Shown: positions 24,274 to 36,149 of the stretch, in pieces | Layout: every line of letters starts with the position of its first letter | Numbering within the stretch: the first letter of the stretch is position 1 | Source: Strigamia acuminata | Taxonomy: Eukaryota > Arthropoda > Chilopoda > Geophilomorpha > Linotaeniidae | DNA: 64,000 bases | NCBI GenBank assembly: GCA_949358305.1 | Contig: OX442316.1 | Span: 17,670,001-17,734,000, forward strand | Direction: 5' to 3' | Notes under the pieces: model-generated | The model's database searches: none | Told to the model about the DNA's origin: nothing | Seen by the model: the letters and a program-made list of their open reading frames with translations, nothing else | Translations under genes and position numbers: made by a program

Positions 24274-24937
24274 AAATCCGATAAGCTGAGGCACAAAACC
24301 CAAATTTTTCACGTTTTGTTCTTGAAGACAGTAATATAATTTACCATATTCAACTGTATCGTAGCCTGTTGCTATCATTCTGACGCCAAATGGTGCAGCA
24401 AAATGCCTCTTATAACCGCTTGGACATTGGTAATCTGTATCAACAGTGGCAAAACCACCAAAAGGCAATGCGTATTGCTTTGCTAAATCGTTATCAGTAC
24501 TACTGTAGCAAAGTATCCAGCCATATTTAGGTAGAGTTACAGCTGTATAAAACTGGGGACAACTTTTGTTCTTTGTATGAATATTGTCTACATAAGAGTT
24601 AGAAAGTCCACCAAACAGGTAACTTGGTCCAGCTGAGTCATTTGCCAATGCCAAACATGAAACAAAATTCCATATGTTGTAACCACTGCCATAGTAATTG
24701 TGCTCTGAGAAAAAAACTTGCGATTGAAAGTTTGTTGGACATGATACCGTGCCTGTAAGTGGATTTTTCACCAGATGCTGCTCATCATTTGAAAGATATG
24801 AATTGCGTTTAAACAAAGCGTAAAATCCCCCAAAGATATAATCGGAAACTGGAGATTTGCACGAATCATCATCTAAATTAGCAGCAAAGTCGAAATTGCT
24901 CGATTTTGGTCGGGTGCAGCCACGAAGAATATTCCGA
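24268..24937 (-). CDS. Mpeg1: Mpeg1-like (perforin-2) copy A, C-terminal exon
   Basis: Last coding exon of the copy. It is read from an acceptor TTTTGCAG at 24938 that completes a split Thr codon, and runs 223 codons to TAG. It encodes the Cys-rich region that follows the MACPF domain in macrophage-expressed gene 1: CTRPKSSNFDFAANLDDDSC, then FGGFYALF, SCPTNF, CPSGYKRHFAAPFGVRM and YYCLQEQ. In vertebrate Mpeg1 this region is followed by a transmembrane helix and a short cytosolic tail. Here the frame stops right after LIGFP with no hydrophobic segment, so the product may be secreted or defective. It differs from copy B at five residues, all near the C-terminus. Confidence 0.88.
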
Positions 24938-25000
24938 CTGCAAAATAGATACAAGGTTTCTTTTATCCGATCAAAGAAGAGAGAAAAATGAACAACTTAC
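24938..25000 (-). other. 63-bp intron of Mpeg1-A
   Basis: Donor AC|GTAAGT (exon ends 25001) and acceptor TTTTGCAG| (exon starts 24937) leave a 63-bp phase-2 intron. It contains an in-frame stop just after the donor, so splicing is required. The same intron, base for base by eye, is at 29115-29177 in copy B. Confidence 0.9.
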
Positions 25001-25951
25001 GTGTAATAATCGCGAATAACGTCGCTAAACATTTGTCTCAAGTTGACGAGCACTGCAGGCGACGCTTTAGGAAAGTTGGAAGAAGTTACCAAACCGGTTA
25101 ACACATCACCGGATCTGTCAATTGCTACCAGACATTCTGTATTTTCTTCCCAATTCAGTCCACTAGAAAACCGAATCTTTTTCTTCAATGTAGCTTCTTT
25201 ATACTCACGAAACAATGAAGAATCGAGACGTCGTTCTTGATCTTCCAAAGCAAAGCCAGTATCATACTCGAGAAGAGACAATTTTGATGCGGATAAAATT
25301 TTGTTTTTGTCGTTGTCGTGTTTAGTTAAAAAACCATTTTTTAAATAATCTTCCATTGCAATAACCGTTCCAACATCGATATTTTTTGTGTAATGAGTCC
25401 CGAAATCCATAACGATAATTTCGGCGAGGTATCTGGCTTCTTCCGTGTTGTTTCGGACGAGAGCTCGGATCACTTGAAGAAATCTTTCCTTCACGTCTTC
25501 ACGCATTGTAGCGTTTGATGTTGAGTTTATGCGATAAATGACTCGCCTTATCTGACTTCTGCAGGTGAAGGTTTCGTTTTTGACTTGAATACTTTTCATT
25601 TGCTGGTAGTCGTCGGAAAAGGTGTAGTATAGGGACAGGAATTCCTCTGGCCAGACGTCACTGGCCACTTTGAAACCGGCGGATGAAAGTGCGGTGTAAT
25701 TCGACCAGTTTTCGAATAATTCCGCTTCGATGTTTTTCTCCTGGATTTCTTCTGGAGATGCAATAGTGTTGTCTGGAATCATAAACTTTCCGTCACTCGT
25801 TAATTGGCATTTTTCGTACGTCCATTTCATCAGCATCTTCGTGTCCTTGTTGCTGAGTGCGTTCCATCCAAAACCAGGCACAATTCGCAATTTCTCAATG
25901 TCAGGACATGATTGTAAGTTTACAAAATATGCTATGGTATGAAGTGAATTA
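25001..25951 (-). CDS. Mpeg1: Mpeg1-like (perforin-2) copy A, MACPF exon
   Basis: Encodes the N-terminal MACPF half of a perforin-2/macrophage-expressed gene 1 protein. Mpeg1 proteins are pore-forming immune effectors that sit in phagosomal or endosomal membranes and insert into engulfed microbes. Visible hallmarks are CPDIEKLRIVPGFGWNAL, close to the family's LEVLPGGGWDNL start, then DGKFMIPD, then the MACPF signature DFGTHYTKNIDVG about 160 codons into the exon (near 25405). The frame is open past the conserved start with no ATG. I place the 5' end at acceptor AATTAG|T (25951, phase 2); AG|CA at 25931 is an alternative. The signal-peptide exon is not certain. It lies antisense within the putative Dscam intron 1. 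Confidence 0.88.
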
Positions 25952-26176
25952 CTAATTATATGGGGGAATAAGAAATAAATGATGTTATTAATGGCGTGTC
26001 CAATATCTTATATCTAAACACAGTACTTTAAAGAAAAGTTTCGCCCATTAATAACGTCATTTATCTGTTGATGTTATATAATTACCATTACTAATAATGG
26101 AAACCAAAACATTTAGGCAAAAATAGAAGCTCCTTGTGGAAAACATGTTGCAAGTGGACCGAACAAGGTTAAAGTG

Positions 26177-26462
26177 TGTGAGAACCGAGTTGATTGAAGA
26201 TTGAGCAACTACTGAGTTTTATTCTGCTGAATAATATTTGGGAAGGGTTGGTCAAAGTACAATTACAAAGTACAGAGTTGGTCAAAGTACAATTACAAAG
26301 TACAGAGTTGGTCAAAGTACAAGTACGAAGTATAGAGTTTGTTTTTGATATTAAAACAATGAGGCTATTCTTCGATATAGCTGGCGATATTATTCGATAA
26401 TACATTTAAACTAAATAAGCGATATAAAACGATATAAGGAATATTATTATTTAATTTCCACA
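26177..26462. mobile_element. Insertion in unit A only: solo-LTR-like element
   Basis: This 286-bp segment is absent from unit B and from the third related copy at 40.3 kb, both of which keep the empty site (AAAGTGGCGG or AAAGTGAAGG). It starts TGTGAG and ends TCCACA, and is bounded by AAGTG on both sides (26172-26176, 26463-26467). A TG...CA element with a 5-bp TSD fits a solo LTR. It contains three 30-bp tandem units at 26247-26336 (GTTGGTCAAAGTACAATTAC...). No coding content. Confidence 0.65.
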
Positions 26463-27416
26463 AAGTGGCGGATATTTACAATTGTAATTATAAAAACACA
26501 GTGCAGGTAAATTTCCGGTGTGCAGTACACGGAATTTAATCAATCAATACTGTCAATTCCAGGATCTGTTGTTGTTTATTGTACGAGCGGAAAAAACATT
26601 TATTAGTTACATTAGTAAAATTATAACTAAACCGCCTTGAAATTTTCGTTTCTTTAAATGTTTAATTGAAGAAATATTTACCATATTGACGAGATTCTAA
26701 GGGCATGCCCTAAAATGCGATTTTGGGCCTTTTTTAAAAAAAAAATTTTGAATTTTTCAGATAATGTATGCCACTAAAAACGCAACTTAAAGGCAGTTTG
26801 GTCGAACTCGCTGTTTAGTGGCATGCTCTTGAAAGCGCGTCAATACGGTATTATTAAAAAGTAAATACCGGTAAGAACATTAGCCGCATAAAGTCATTTG
26901 ACCTAAACAGCATTTTGTAAACTAAAATCTGAGGGTTGACTCGATCTCAATTAAAATTGCAACTGATTTAGTAGTCTGCTTTCAGTTGCAATTCGCATGC
27001 CCACATCATGTAAACACGCAAAAGATGTTCATCTGCAATTTTAACCCTCGGAGGCGTAAGGTAAAATGCATCCGTTTTTGTATAAGGAATTACGCATTTA
27101 GCTTGTTGTTAGTTTGCTACTAATATTACAGAGGGCGCAATATGTAAATAAAGAAGTTTGAACCATCTGGTTGTGGTTTTAAACACTACTGGTGTAAAAT
27201 CTAAATGATTTAATGTGTGTTTTCATTTATTTTATTGAATTTGTGTTTATTTCACTTGAGTGTTTTATTTTCATTCATGTGTTTTTTAATTGGTTTTAAT
27301 TGTTTTTTGATAATGTTTTAAATCGCTCAAGGGTCGTGTTAAGTGCCCTCTTGTAAGCAAATTGTGTGCCACCAAGGTCCCTGCTGACAGGAAGTGGACC
27401 CCAAATACTCACTTAC

Positions 27417-27607
27417 TTTATGTAAATCAGCGTGCTCACCACGCGTATCGCTTTTAACCACCAAAGAAGCAAAGTTTGTAATGTAATATTAACCGTCGCC
27501 TTATCACTTGCAACAATATCCATCGTCACGTCGCCGGATTTATTTGTGAATTGCAAAACTGGTAAAAGCCAAAAGCTGTTGAAATGCGCAGTTTGAAAGC
27601 TAATCAT
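27417..27607 (-). CDS. Possible 5' exon of Mpeg1-A
   Basis: An open frame conserved in both units ends at a strong donor, CATAAA|GTAAGTGAG, in phase 2. That matches the phase-2 acceptor proposed for the MACPF exon. It has two hydrophobic stretches (FWLLPVLQF and LQTLLLWWLKAI), one of which could serve as a signal or anchor. The substitutions I noted against unit B are mostly synonymous in this frame. The first Met shared by both copies is at 27607. It is not recognised as any family, and it could instead be non-coding 5' UTR. Confidence 0.3.
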
Positions 27608-28444
27608 ATTACATACATACTGCAAAAGTTTGAACCAAGAACGACTTGAGTGTAAGTCGGTTCTTGTTGTTCCGATCTATCGGAAATCCAAGATGGCTGC
27701 CAACAATATCCGATTTGCACGAGTTTTCTCGTCACACGAAGATTTAAACGACCTTCAGCCTGTTTAAACCCATTTAAACGAGCTTTTAAACGAAAATCTC
27801 GTTTAAAAGTTTGTGCAAACGGGTTTAAACGACCATTTAGGAGTTATTGAATGCTCCTACTGTACTTGTGTGTTTTTCTCATTGTTGTTTACACGATATC
27901 GTGTGATCATGTTAGAGCCAATCATAGTCCGCAACAAGTTCGATTCTGTTAATTTAATTTCCACATTTTTAACAAAATATTCATTCAATTTATACCAAAA
28001 TGAAATATATTTATTTTTTCTCGCACAGTCTCGTCCGATTTGGCACTATCTCGTGAGGTATTTTTATGAGTTTGTACGAAGCAGTGCACAGTCGGATTTA
28101 CTTTATTGTGTGTCTTTAAATTCCAAAAAATTTAAAATTGTATATTGCATTTGATTTCCTAGTTTTTTAAGCATTTTTACCGAGCTGCAATTTTTAAAAC
28201 AAATATATTCTCAAACATCAATGGCAATACGCACGTCTTCAGGTATGCATTGTGTAGTACTGTACGAGTATACAAAGGTCAACAAGAATACATTTGCGCC
28301 AATCAAAACACTTTTACACATTCATTTCAATACAAGCGACATTTTGTATACAAATATTAATCAATAAACAATACACTTTCATTTGAAATAATACAAAACA
28401 TCCAGGTTATTACGGTAACGTAAAAAAGTTTGAGAACCCTTGGC

Positions 28445-29114
28445 CTATGGAAATCCGATAAGCGGAGGCACAACACCCAAATTTTGCACATTTTGTTCTT
28501 GAAGACAGTAATATAATTTACCATATTCAACTGTATCGAGGCCTGTTGCTACCATTCTGACGCCAAATGGTGCAGCAAAATGCCTCTTATAACCGCTTGG
28601 ACATTGGTAATCTGTATCAACAGTGGCAAAACCACCAAAAGGCAATGCGTATTGCTTTGCTAAATCGTTATCAGTACTACTGTAGCAAAGTATCCAGCCA
28701 TATTTAGGTAGAGTTACAGCTGTATAAAACTGGGGACAACTTTTGTTCTTTGTATGAATATTGTCTACATAAGAGTTAGAAAGTCCACCAAACAGGTAAC
28801 TTGGTCCAGCTGAGTCATTTGCCAATGCCAAACATGAAACAAAATTCCATATGTTGTAACCACTGCCATAGTAATTGTGCTCTGAGAAAAAAACTTGCGA
28901 TTGAAAGTTTGTTGGACATGATACCGTGCCTGTAAGTGGATTTTTCACCAGATGCTGCTCATCATTTGAAAGATATGAATTGCGTTTAAACAAAGCGTAA
29001 AATCCCCCAAAGATATAATCGGAAACTGGAGATTTGCACGAATCATCATCTAAATTAGCAGCAAAGTCGAAATTGCTCGATTTTGGTCGGGTGCAGCCAC
29101 GAAGAATATTCCGA
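28445..29114 (-). CDS. Mpeg1: Mpeg1-like (perforin-2) copy B, C-terminal exon
   Basis: Counterpart of the copy A C-terminal exon, with the same acceptor, phase and length and the same Cys-rich post-MACPF region. It ends in LIGFP and TAG, again with no transmembrane helix and again beside a hAT-like terminus (28424-28442, GAGAACCCTTGG instead of GAGAACCCCTGG). The five differences from A are clustered in the last 40 residues (for example GYDT to GLDT, NVKNLGFVPQ to NVQNLGVVPP). The frame is intact, so the copy is potentially functional. Confidence 0.88.
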
Positions 29115-29177
29115 CTGCAAAATAGATACAAGGTTTCTTTTATCCGATCAAAGAAGAGAGAAAAATGAACAACTTAC

Positions 29178-30128
29178 GTGTAATAATCGCGAATAACGTC
29201 GCTAAACATTTGTCTCAAGTTGACGAGCACTGCAGGCGACGCTTTAGGAAAGTTGGAAGAAGTTACCAAACCGGTTAACACATCACCGGATCTGTCAATT
29301 GCTACCAGACATTCTGTATTTTCTTCCCAATTCAGTCCACTAGAAAACCGAATCTTTTTCTTCAATGTAGCTTCTTTATACTCACGAAACAATGAAGAAT
29401 CGAGACGTCGTTCTTGATCTTCCAAAGCAAAGCCAGTATCATACTCGAGAAGAGACAATTTTGATGCGGATAAAATTTTGTTTTTGTCGTTGTCGTGTTT
29501 AGTTAAAAAACCATTTTTTAAATAATCTTCCATTGCAATAACCGTTCCAACATCGATATTTTTTGTGTAATGAGTCCCGAAATCCATAACGATAATTTCG
29601 GCGAGGTATCTGGCTTCTTCCGTGTTGTTTCGGACGAGAGCTCGGATCACTTGAAGAAATCTTTCCTTCACGTCTTCACGCATTGTAGCGTTTGATGTTG
29701 AGTTTATGCGATAAATGACTCGCCTTATCTGACTTCTGCAGGTGAAGGTTTCGTTTTTGACTTGAATACTTTTCATTTGCTGGTAGTCGTCGGAAAAGGT
29801 GTAGTATAGGGACAGGAATTCCTCTGGCCAGACGTCACTGGCCACTTTGAAACCGGCGGATGAAAGTGCGGTGTAATTCGACCAGTTTTCGAATAATTCC
29901 GCTTCGATGTTTTTCTCCTGGATTTCTTCTGGAGATGCAATAGTGTTGTCTGGAATCATAAACTTTCCGTCACTCGTTAATTGGCATTTTTCGTACGTCC
30001 ATTTCATCAGCATCTTCGTATCCTTGTTGGTGAGTGCGTTCCATCCCAAACCAGGCACAATTCGCAATTTCTCAACGTCCGGACATGATTGTAAGTTTAC
30101 AAAATTTGCTAAGATATGAATTAAATTA
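29178..30128 (-). CDS. Mpeg1: Mpeg1-like (perforin-2) copy B, MACPF exon
   Basis: Same structure as copy A: CPDVEKLRIVPGLGWNAL start, DGKFMIPD, and the MACPF signature DFGTHYTKN. From the conserved start, it differs from A at only three residues (Ile/Val in CPDxEK, Phe/Leu in PGxGW, Ser/Thr in ALxNKD), all at the N-terminal end. Downstream, the two exons look identical at every base. The donor at 29177 and acceptor at 29114 define the same 63-bp intron. The 5' boundary at 30128 (AG|T, phase 2) is inferred as in copy A. Confidence 0.88.
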
Positions 30129-31090
30129 CTAATTATATGAATAACAAATAAATGGTGTTATTAATGGCGTGTCCAATATCTTATATCTAAACACAGTACT
30201 TTAAAGAAAAGTTTCGCCCATAACGTCATTTATCTGTTGATGTTATATAATTACCATTACTAATAGTGGAAACCAAAACATTTAGGCAAAAATAGAAGCT
30301 CCTCGTGGAAAACATATTGCAAGTGGACCGAACAAGGTTAAAGTGGCGGATATTTACAATTGTAATTATAAAAACACATTGCATGTAAATTTCCGTTGTG
30401 CAATACTTGGAATTTAGTTAATCAATTTTGTTACTTCCAGGATATGTTGTTGTTTATTGTACGAGCGGAAAAAACATCTATTAGTCATACTAATAAAATT
30501 ATAACTAAACCGCCTTGAAATTTTCGTTTCTTTAAATCTTCAATTTAAGAAACATTTACCGTATTGACGAACTTTTAAGGGCATGGCCTGAAATGTCTGC
30601 TTTCAGTTGCAGTTGCATGCGATTTTAACCTTCGGAGGCATAAGGGTAAAATGTACCCATTTTGGTATAAGGAATTACGCATTTAGAGACAATTTGCCAT
30701 TTAGTTTGTTGTTAGTTCGCAACTAATTTTATAGAGAGCGCAATATGTAATTAATGAAGTTTGAACCATCTGGTTGTGGTTTTAAACACTACCCGTGAAA
30801 ATCTAAATGATTTAATGTGTGTTTTCATTTATTTTATTGAATTTGTGTTTATTTCGATTGAGTGTTTTATTTCGATTGAGTGTTTTATTTCGATTGAGTG
30901 TTTTATTTCGATTGAGTGTTTTATTTCGATTGAGTGTTTTATTTTCATTCATGTGTTTTTTAATTGGTTTTAATTGTTTTTTGATAATGTTTTAAATCGC
31001 TCGAGGGTCGTGTTAAGTGCCCTCTTGTATGCAAATTGTGTGGCACCAAGGTCCCTGCTGACAGGAAGTGGACCCCAAATACTCACTTAC

Positions 31091-31281
31091 TTTATGTAAA
31101 TCAGCGTGCTCACCACGCGTATCGCTTTTAACCACCAAAGAAGTAAAGTTTGTAATGTAATATTAACTGTCGCCTTATCACTTGCAACAATATCCATCGC
31201 CACATCGCCGGATTTATTTGTGAATTGCAAAACTGGTAAAAGCCAAAAGCTGTTGAAATGCGCAGTTTGAAAGCTAATCAT
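31091..31281 (-). CDS. Possible 5' exon of Mpeg1-B
   Basis: Homologue of the 27417-27607 candidate, with the same CATAAA|GTAAGTGAG donor in phase 2. The few differences are mainly at third codon positions (for example Thr ACG/ACA, Leu TTG/TTA, Asp GAC/GAT) plus one Thr-to-Ala change. In this copy the frame extends upstream to another Met at 31353. Function unrecognised; assignment to Mpeg1 rests on position and phase. Confidence 0.3.
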
Positions 31282-31341
31282 ATTACATACATACTGCAAA
31301 AGTTTGAACCAAGAACGACATGAGTGTAAGTCGGTTCTTGT

Positions 31342-34300
31342 TACATAGCACATAAGTGCTGAAGGAAGTACCGAATCAGTGATAGTGAGTGAGATAAATC
31401 ACCAGCATTGATTAATGCTTGTTAATGATTTGGGCGGCTTCAAAGTTAAAAGCCTTTGAACCCTTGATTGCTTTCTGGCAACCAGAAGAGATGCAATTTG
31501 AGGAAAAGTAAAGCCGAAAGGAGATGGGCGAAAAGTGGAAATTGAGGCTATTTTCTTTTCTAATAAAGTCGAGGCTATAAAAACGTGGCATGGTGGGCAA
31601 AACAAGGGCCCATAAATGCAATTTAAACTTTATTGCTTTATTTTACTTTAGCTGGCATTAATCAGTTTTTGGATACGTTTGGTTACATTTGTTTGCCATT
31701 TTTCTCTTCTTTTCACAACTTTTATTTTTTTTTTTGGTTTGCATCATTTGGCAACATCAGACAAAGATTTTGTTAATGGTGTGAAGCATCATGGGAACCT
31801 GTGCCAAGTTCTAGCTTTTGAACACATGTGCACATTTAATTTTCCAACAGGTGTGTGCAACAATTTCCAAAATGTGTTTTGCAATAATTTGTGGAAATAT
31901 CTGATCATTGTTACATGCAGGCTGCGTAGTAAATACAATTTTTGCAACAATTGTTTTTTTATTTCACCAAATTTCGTGTCCAGGGCTTCTTAAACTGTTT
32001 TGAAAACAGTTTCAATTATTCCACTAAGATTTAATTCTTTATGTGAAAATAAACAAGCACATTAGTCGCATTAGTATGCAAATTTGCTTCCGGTTTTAAT
32101 AAATGGTAAAATTATACATAACACCAAAGTATTGTTTTAAAATAAATTTCTGTGATTTATTAGCAGTAAATGTTTGATCTGTATACCTATTTTATACACT
32201 TATATAGATGTAGATCGTATCAGATTTCGGCAGCAACAATGCACCTGGAGTGACTAATGATCCAATAGCTTGAAAATCATCTTTCAGATTTGTGCGACCA
32301 TGAACCAAGTACGGACACGTATCCACATGTTCAGTGCGTTTTGCCACTGATGGCGCCACACAATATATAGCCGCACTGAACTCTGGGATGACAACAGGTA
32401 ACAAACATGCTTAGTTGGCAAGCAATGGATGACAGGTGATTGCTGTCATCCAATCAGCGCAGAACAACAAATCAATAGGAAATAACACACAGATACGTGT
32501 CCATGTTATCTTTGGTTCGTGGTGTGACCTAGTTAAGGTGCGGCGAGTGCAAACTGAGTGCCTGATTTCCAAGCTGTTGGTTCATTAGTTACTCCTGCTG
32601 CACCGTTGTTGCCGAAATTGGGTACGATCTGCTAAATGTCAGAACTTACATTTGCAGTTTGAATTTGGCACCAAGACGCACGTTGAATGGATTTTTGTGT
32701 AAAATTCAAAACAGTTTTAGGCACGGGCCACCTTTGGGCAGTATGGGGGCGGCTAAAATGTCTGGATCCGCCCTTGCTGGTAGCATCTAATAGTTCTGAG
32801 ATTCGCTATCGATTGAATCACACAGTCAATTTTTTTTTAAAAAAATGCGATGCGGGTGAAGAGAAAATTAAATTTCCCTACACTCGAAAATTTTTTTCCC
32901 TTTTATCTCGTCTTATTGAATATTTTCCTGCTTTTTTTCACCCATTTTTGACTTTTCCGATCGAAAAGTGTAAGTGAAATTGAAAGTAAAAAGAAATGTA
33001 TTTTGATGACTCGAGTTTGATAAGATGCCAGCGTTTATCGATAAAAGAATGTAACTTTTCTTTCAATTTCTTTCCTTGTAGAGAGATTCTTGTTGCCATC
33101 ATTTTCTTTATATTTGCCAACTTCTTTTGAGCGAACGCTAAGTCTCGAGGGATTTGGAACGCGCGAGTCTTCTCCCCATAGCGGCGATCAAGTGGTGTTG
33201 TAAGAAGATGTCCTTTTTCTGAGGAACACAATCCTCCGACTATACATTCTAAATGGAATGTTTTAATATGGTATTTTCGCCTCCATTTTCTCCCCATTCT
33301 TCTTCTTTCTCCGCCACGCAGATGCTCGAGCGAAGTCGCTTTAAAAGTGCTCTTTCTTTATATTTTCTTCTTTTTTTAACTAATTTCGAGATTTGTCTGA
33401 AACCAGAAGTCATTAGCTGCAGTCATCAAATTGCAATGGCAAAGTAAAAGAAAAAAACTAATTGCACGAGAGAAATAGTGGAAAAAATAGAGGACAAAAT
33501 GGTGACGGATGGCGTCTATTTTGGTAATGGGGAAATGACGTTTTTTGTTGTTGGTGTGCATTTTGGTAATTTATTTTACTGAATAGTTGTCGTATGCATT
33601 CAAAAGCAAATGGGTGGATGTTTTTTGCATGTAATGTGTGGTTTAGTGGTGAAGTTTGGTAGTTTTTGTGATTTTTAGGGTAATTTGTCGGTGCAAATGG
33701 TGCGGAAGGTCGAAACTTGGATCGCGGTGACGTTTTAGCGACGTTTTTCTCTCGGTTCCTTTGGTTTTTCGGTGTTTTTTCTTGTTTTTAATGTTTTTTC
33801 TGGTATTTTTGGGTTGTGTGTGTTTATTGGGGGGGGGGGGGGGGGGGGTTTATTTGGTTTTTAAGTGTTTTTTTCTGGACCTCGATAAAAATTTTCAATA
33901 GTATCCTGACCCCGCTTAAAATTATTTGCCGGCCCCTGTTGTAGATCAAGATGGAATTTAATAGTAATAAGTATGCTCGAGTGATCCGTGAAGGTCAATT
34001 AGTTTCTTCAGTAGTTTTACGAGTAGTAATGGTGGAACAAAGGGAAAAAATTACAATAAAAACAATTTTTAAAAACATTTAGAATTTGTATGGCTTTATT
34101 TTTCTTTTCGGGCAATGTTGAATGCATGAGTAGAAAGGAATGCGCAGTTTGAATTTAGCATCAAGATAGCAGAATTTAGCTCAGAAATTCTCAGTTCTGA
34201 GCTTAAGTTTGTGAAAATCAATGAGAAATTTGCAAGAAAATATATACGGGGAATTCCCGCTTTGCTCTGCAACTTTTACAATTCACATTTTTTGGATTGC

Positions 34301-36149
34301 ATTGTTAGTTTTTAAGTTACAATGCGAAAGAGCATAAAATATTGTTGAAAACTTAAATTTGCGTTGCCCATCCCATGTTTACTCTACCCATACATTGGAT
34401 TTTGCAAGAATGTATTTTGTAGTACATTTTTGCGTGCTATTTGCTGAGAAACAATATATTATAAAATCTATTTTTGAATCTCACAAACTAGTTTTGTATT
34501 TAGCGAAAAATTTAATTTAAGAATGGTTGAAATTTGAGCAAATATTTCATTCTTGTGTTGGCTGATACACGCGATAAGCACTTAGTTCACTTAGCTGCAG
34601 TATCTCATCTGCCCTGTAGCTGACTGACACGTAATTAATCACCTGGTTGACAGGCGTGACATGTTAAACGAAAAGGGTAAACACTTGAAAACAAAAACCT
34701 TTTAATATAATTAATTATTTGCAATGAATGTGCTTTTAGAACTAAACAGCGTTGTTTATATTTCTCCTTTTGAATGCACATCGGAGAAATATGAAATCCC
34801 TGAAACAAACTTTCCATTTTTATTTATTTATTTATTTATTCATTTTGCTTTTCAAGTTAAAGTAAGTGGAACTTTAAATTTTCATATCAAAAAGTTGATA
34901 TCGCTAAAAAAAAAAAAAAAAAAAAAAAAAAAACGCCATCTTGATTGCAAGTTTGGACTCGACTTTGCTTTTTAAGACGACAAAAAGTAAAGTTACATTA
35001 GATTCTCCATCTGATATATATTTTTTTTCTTTCCTTCTTTTCCAGTGTCTTTGTTATTCCTTCATCTGAGTTTTAAGGTTTTGTGTACAAGCTTCTCTGC
35101 CTGACCTTATTCAAGGCGAGGTTAAGACGAGGAAGCTGCGCGTTTTTCTTCTTTTTGCGCGGGATTTGCATATTCTGACCCTTATGAAACGGTTAACAAC
35201 TCACTGAATATTTACAAGAAGTGCTGGTTTAATTAAGAAAAGTCGACAATACATTTTTATGAAAGTGCATTTTACTCAACACCTTCAAAACTTGTCGATA
35301 AAATGCAAAACACGGCGCTTTGTTTACTTAAAGATGAATCGTCCATTCATTTTCCATTTGCAAGCATGTTAAATCATTTTTTGAGCCACTTTGCTCAGCA
35401 AATTCCATAAAGAAATTGAATTTTTAATGCCGTCATCTCTCAAACAGGAAGTTCTAGTTGCTTTTTCTTCTGTTCCAAGCGTCGTGCTTAAAAGGGGTCG
35501 ATTTTTCGTGAACCCTTTGCGCTTTATGCATGATTTCAACCCCCTGATATCGAAAAGTAGAACTTGGAACTAGGGTGTAATGGGAAATATTTATTTAAAT
35601 GGCGAAATTTAGCGATTTCTCAATTTTATTATTCAAGCGCGCGAGTCGTTTAGTCGTTTTGCCATTTTGTCGTTAGTTGAAATTCAATGTTTTTTTGCAT
35701 TCGAATCGCATTATCGTGTTTGAGAAGCTGGGAAGTAGTCGTTGTGATTCATGAGAGCCATACTAATGTCTCAACAGCGCATAAACGCGGCCTGTTTAGG
35801 AGAAACCACGGAAATATGAGTTCGCAAGGCCACTATAAGAGCGTCGTGATAGAAAATGCACTTGTCATGCAGTGTGGTTTAACTAGAAGCAACTGTTGTG
35901 ATTGTGGTCGGCAAATTTCTCGTGGGAATAGCCCCGGATGGCAGTATTTTTCTGATTATTTTCTTGTAAGACGCATCTGCGCTTTGCTAACTTGGTAATC
36001 ATCTGTAATGTGTTAGAAACACTGCTGGATTACTTTGTTTATGGGCAGCGTGTTGGCGGTCCGCATGGGGGATAAAGACTTTGTGGTTTTTGTCTTGGTA
36101 AGCAAATGTTCAAGTACTATAAATGAAATCACTCAATTTAAAATTTTTA
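31342..36149. other. Dscam intron 1, middle part
   Basis: No supported gene. Contains a 20-base poly-G run at 33829-33848 inside a T-rich stretch and a long poly-A at 34905-34933. Small open frames (all under 120 codons) have no recognisable features. Confidence 0.45.
33829..33848. repeat. 20-base poly-G run
   Basis: Uninterrupted G20 directly after TGTTTATT. Strongly G-quadruplex-prone and likely variable in length. Confidence 0.95.

Larger units (their letters stand above)
23675..27668. repeat. Segmental duplication unit A (contains Mpeg1 copy A)
   Basis: This roughly 4.0-kb unit aligns end to end with unit B (27875-31341). Outer landmarks shared by both are the ACATGATATTGTGTGATCAT-like left end and the AGTGTAAGTCGGTTCTTGTT right end. 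Relative to B, it carries a 286-bp insertion at 26177-26462 and an extra segment of about 255 bp at about 26715-26970. About 205 bp separate the two units. Both include a two-exon Mpeg1 coding body and non-coding flanks. Confidence 0.9.
27875..31341. repeat. Segmental duplication unit B (contains Mpeg1 copy B)
   Basis: Direct repeat of unit A, about 3.5 kb. It lacks A's 286-bp solo-LTR-like insertion and a further segment of about 255 bp, but has its own 18-bp minisatellite expansion at about 30850-30945 (TTGAGTGTTTTATTTCGA, about five copies where A has one). Coding exons are offset from A by exactly 4177 bp throughout. Confidence 0.9.

Noticed and set aside
25043-25240. 65-codon plus-strand frame, repeated at 29220-29417
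   Set aside because: Antisense shadow of the Mpeg1 MACPF exon; conserved only because the exon is.
26169-26405. 78-codon minus-strand frame with three CTLTNSVLCN repeats
   Set aside because: Translation of the 30-bp tandem repeat inside the solo-LTR-like insertion; absent from unit B.
33890-33950. GCCGGCCCCTG string as a right end of a hAT element
   Set aside because: No matching left terminus or target-site duplication found nearby.
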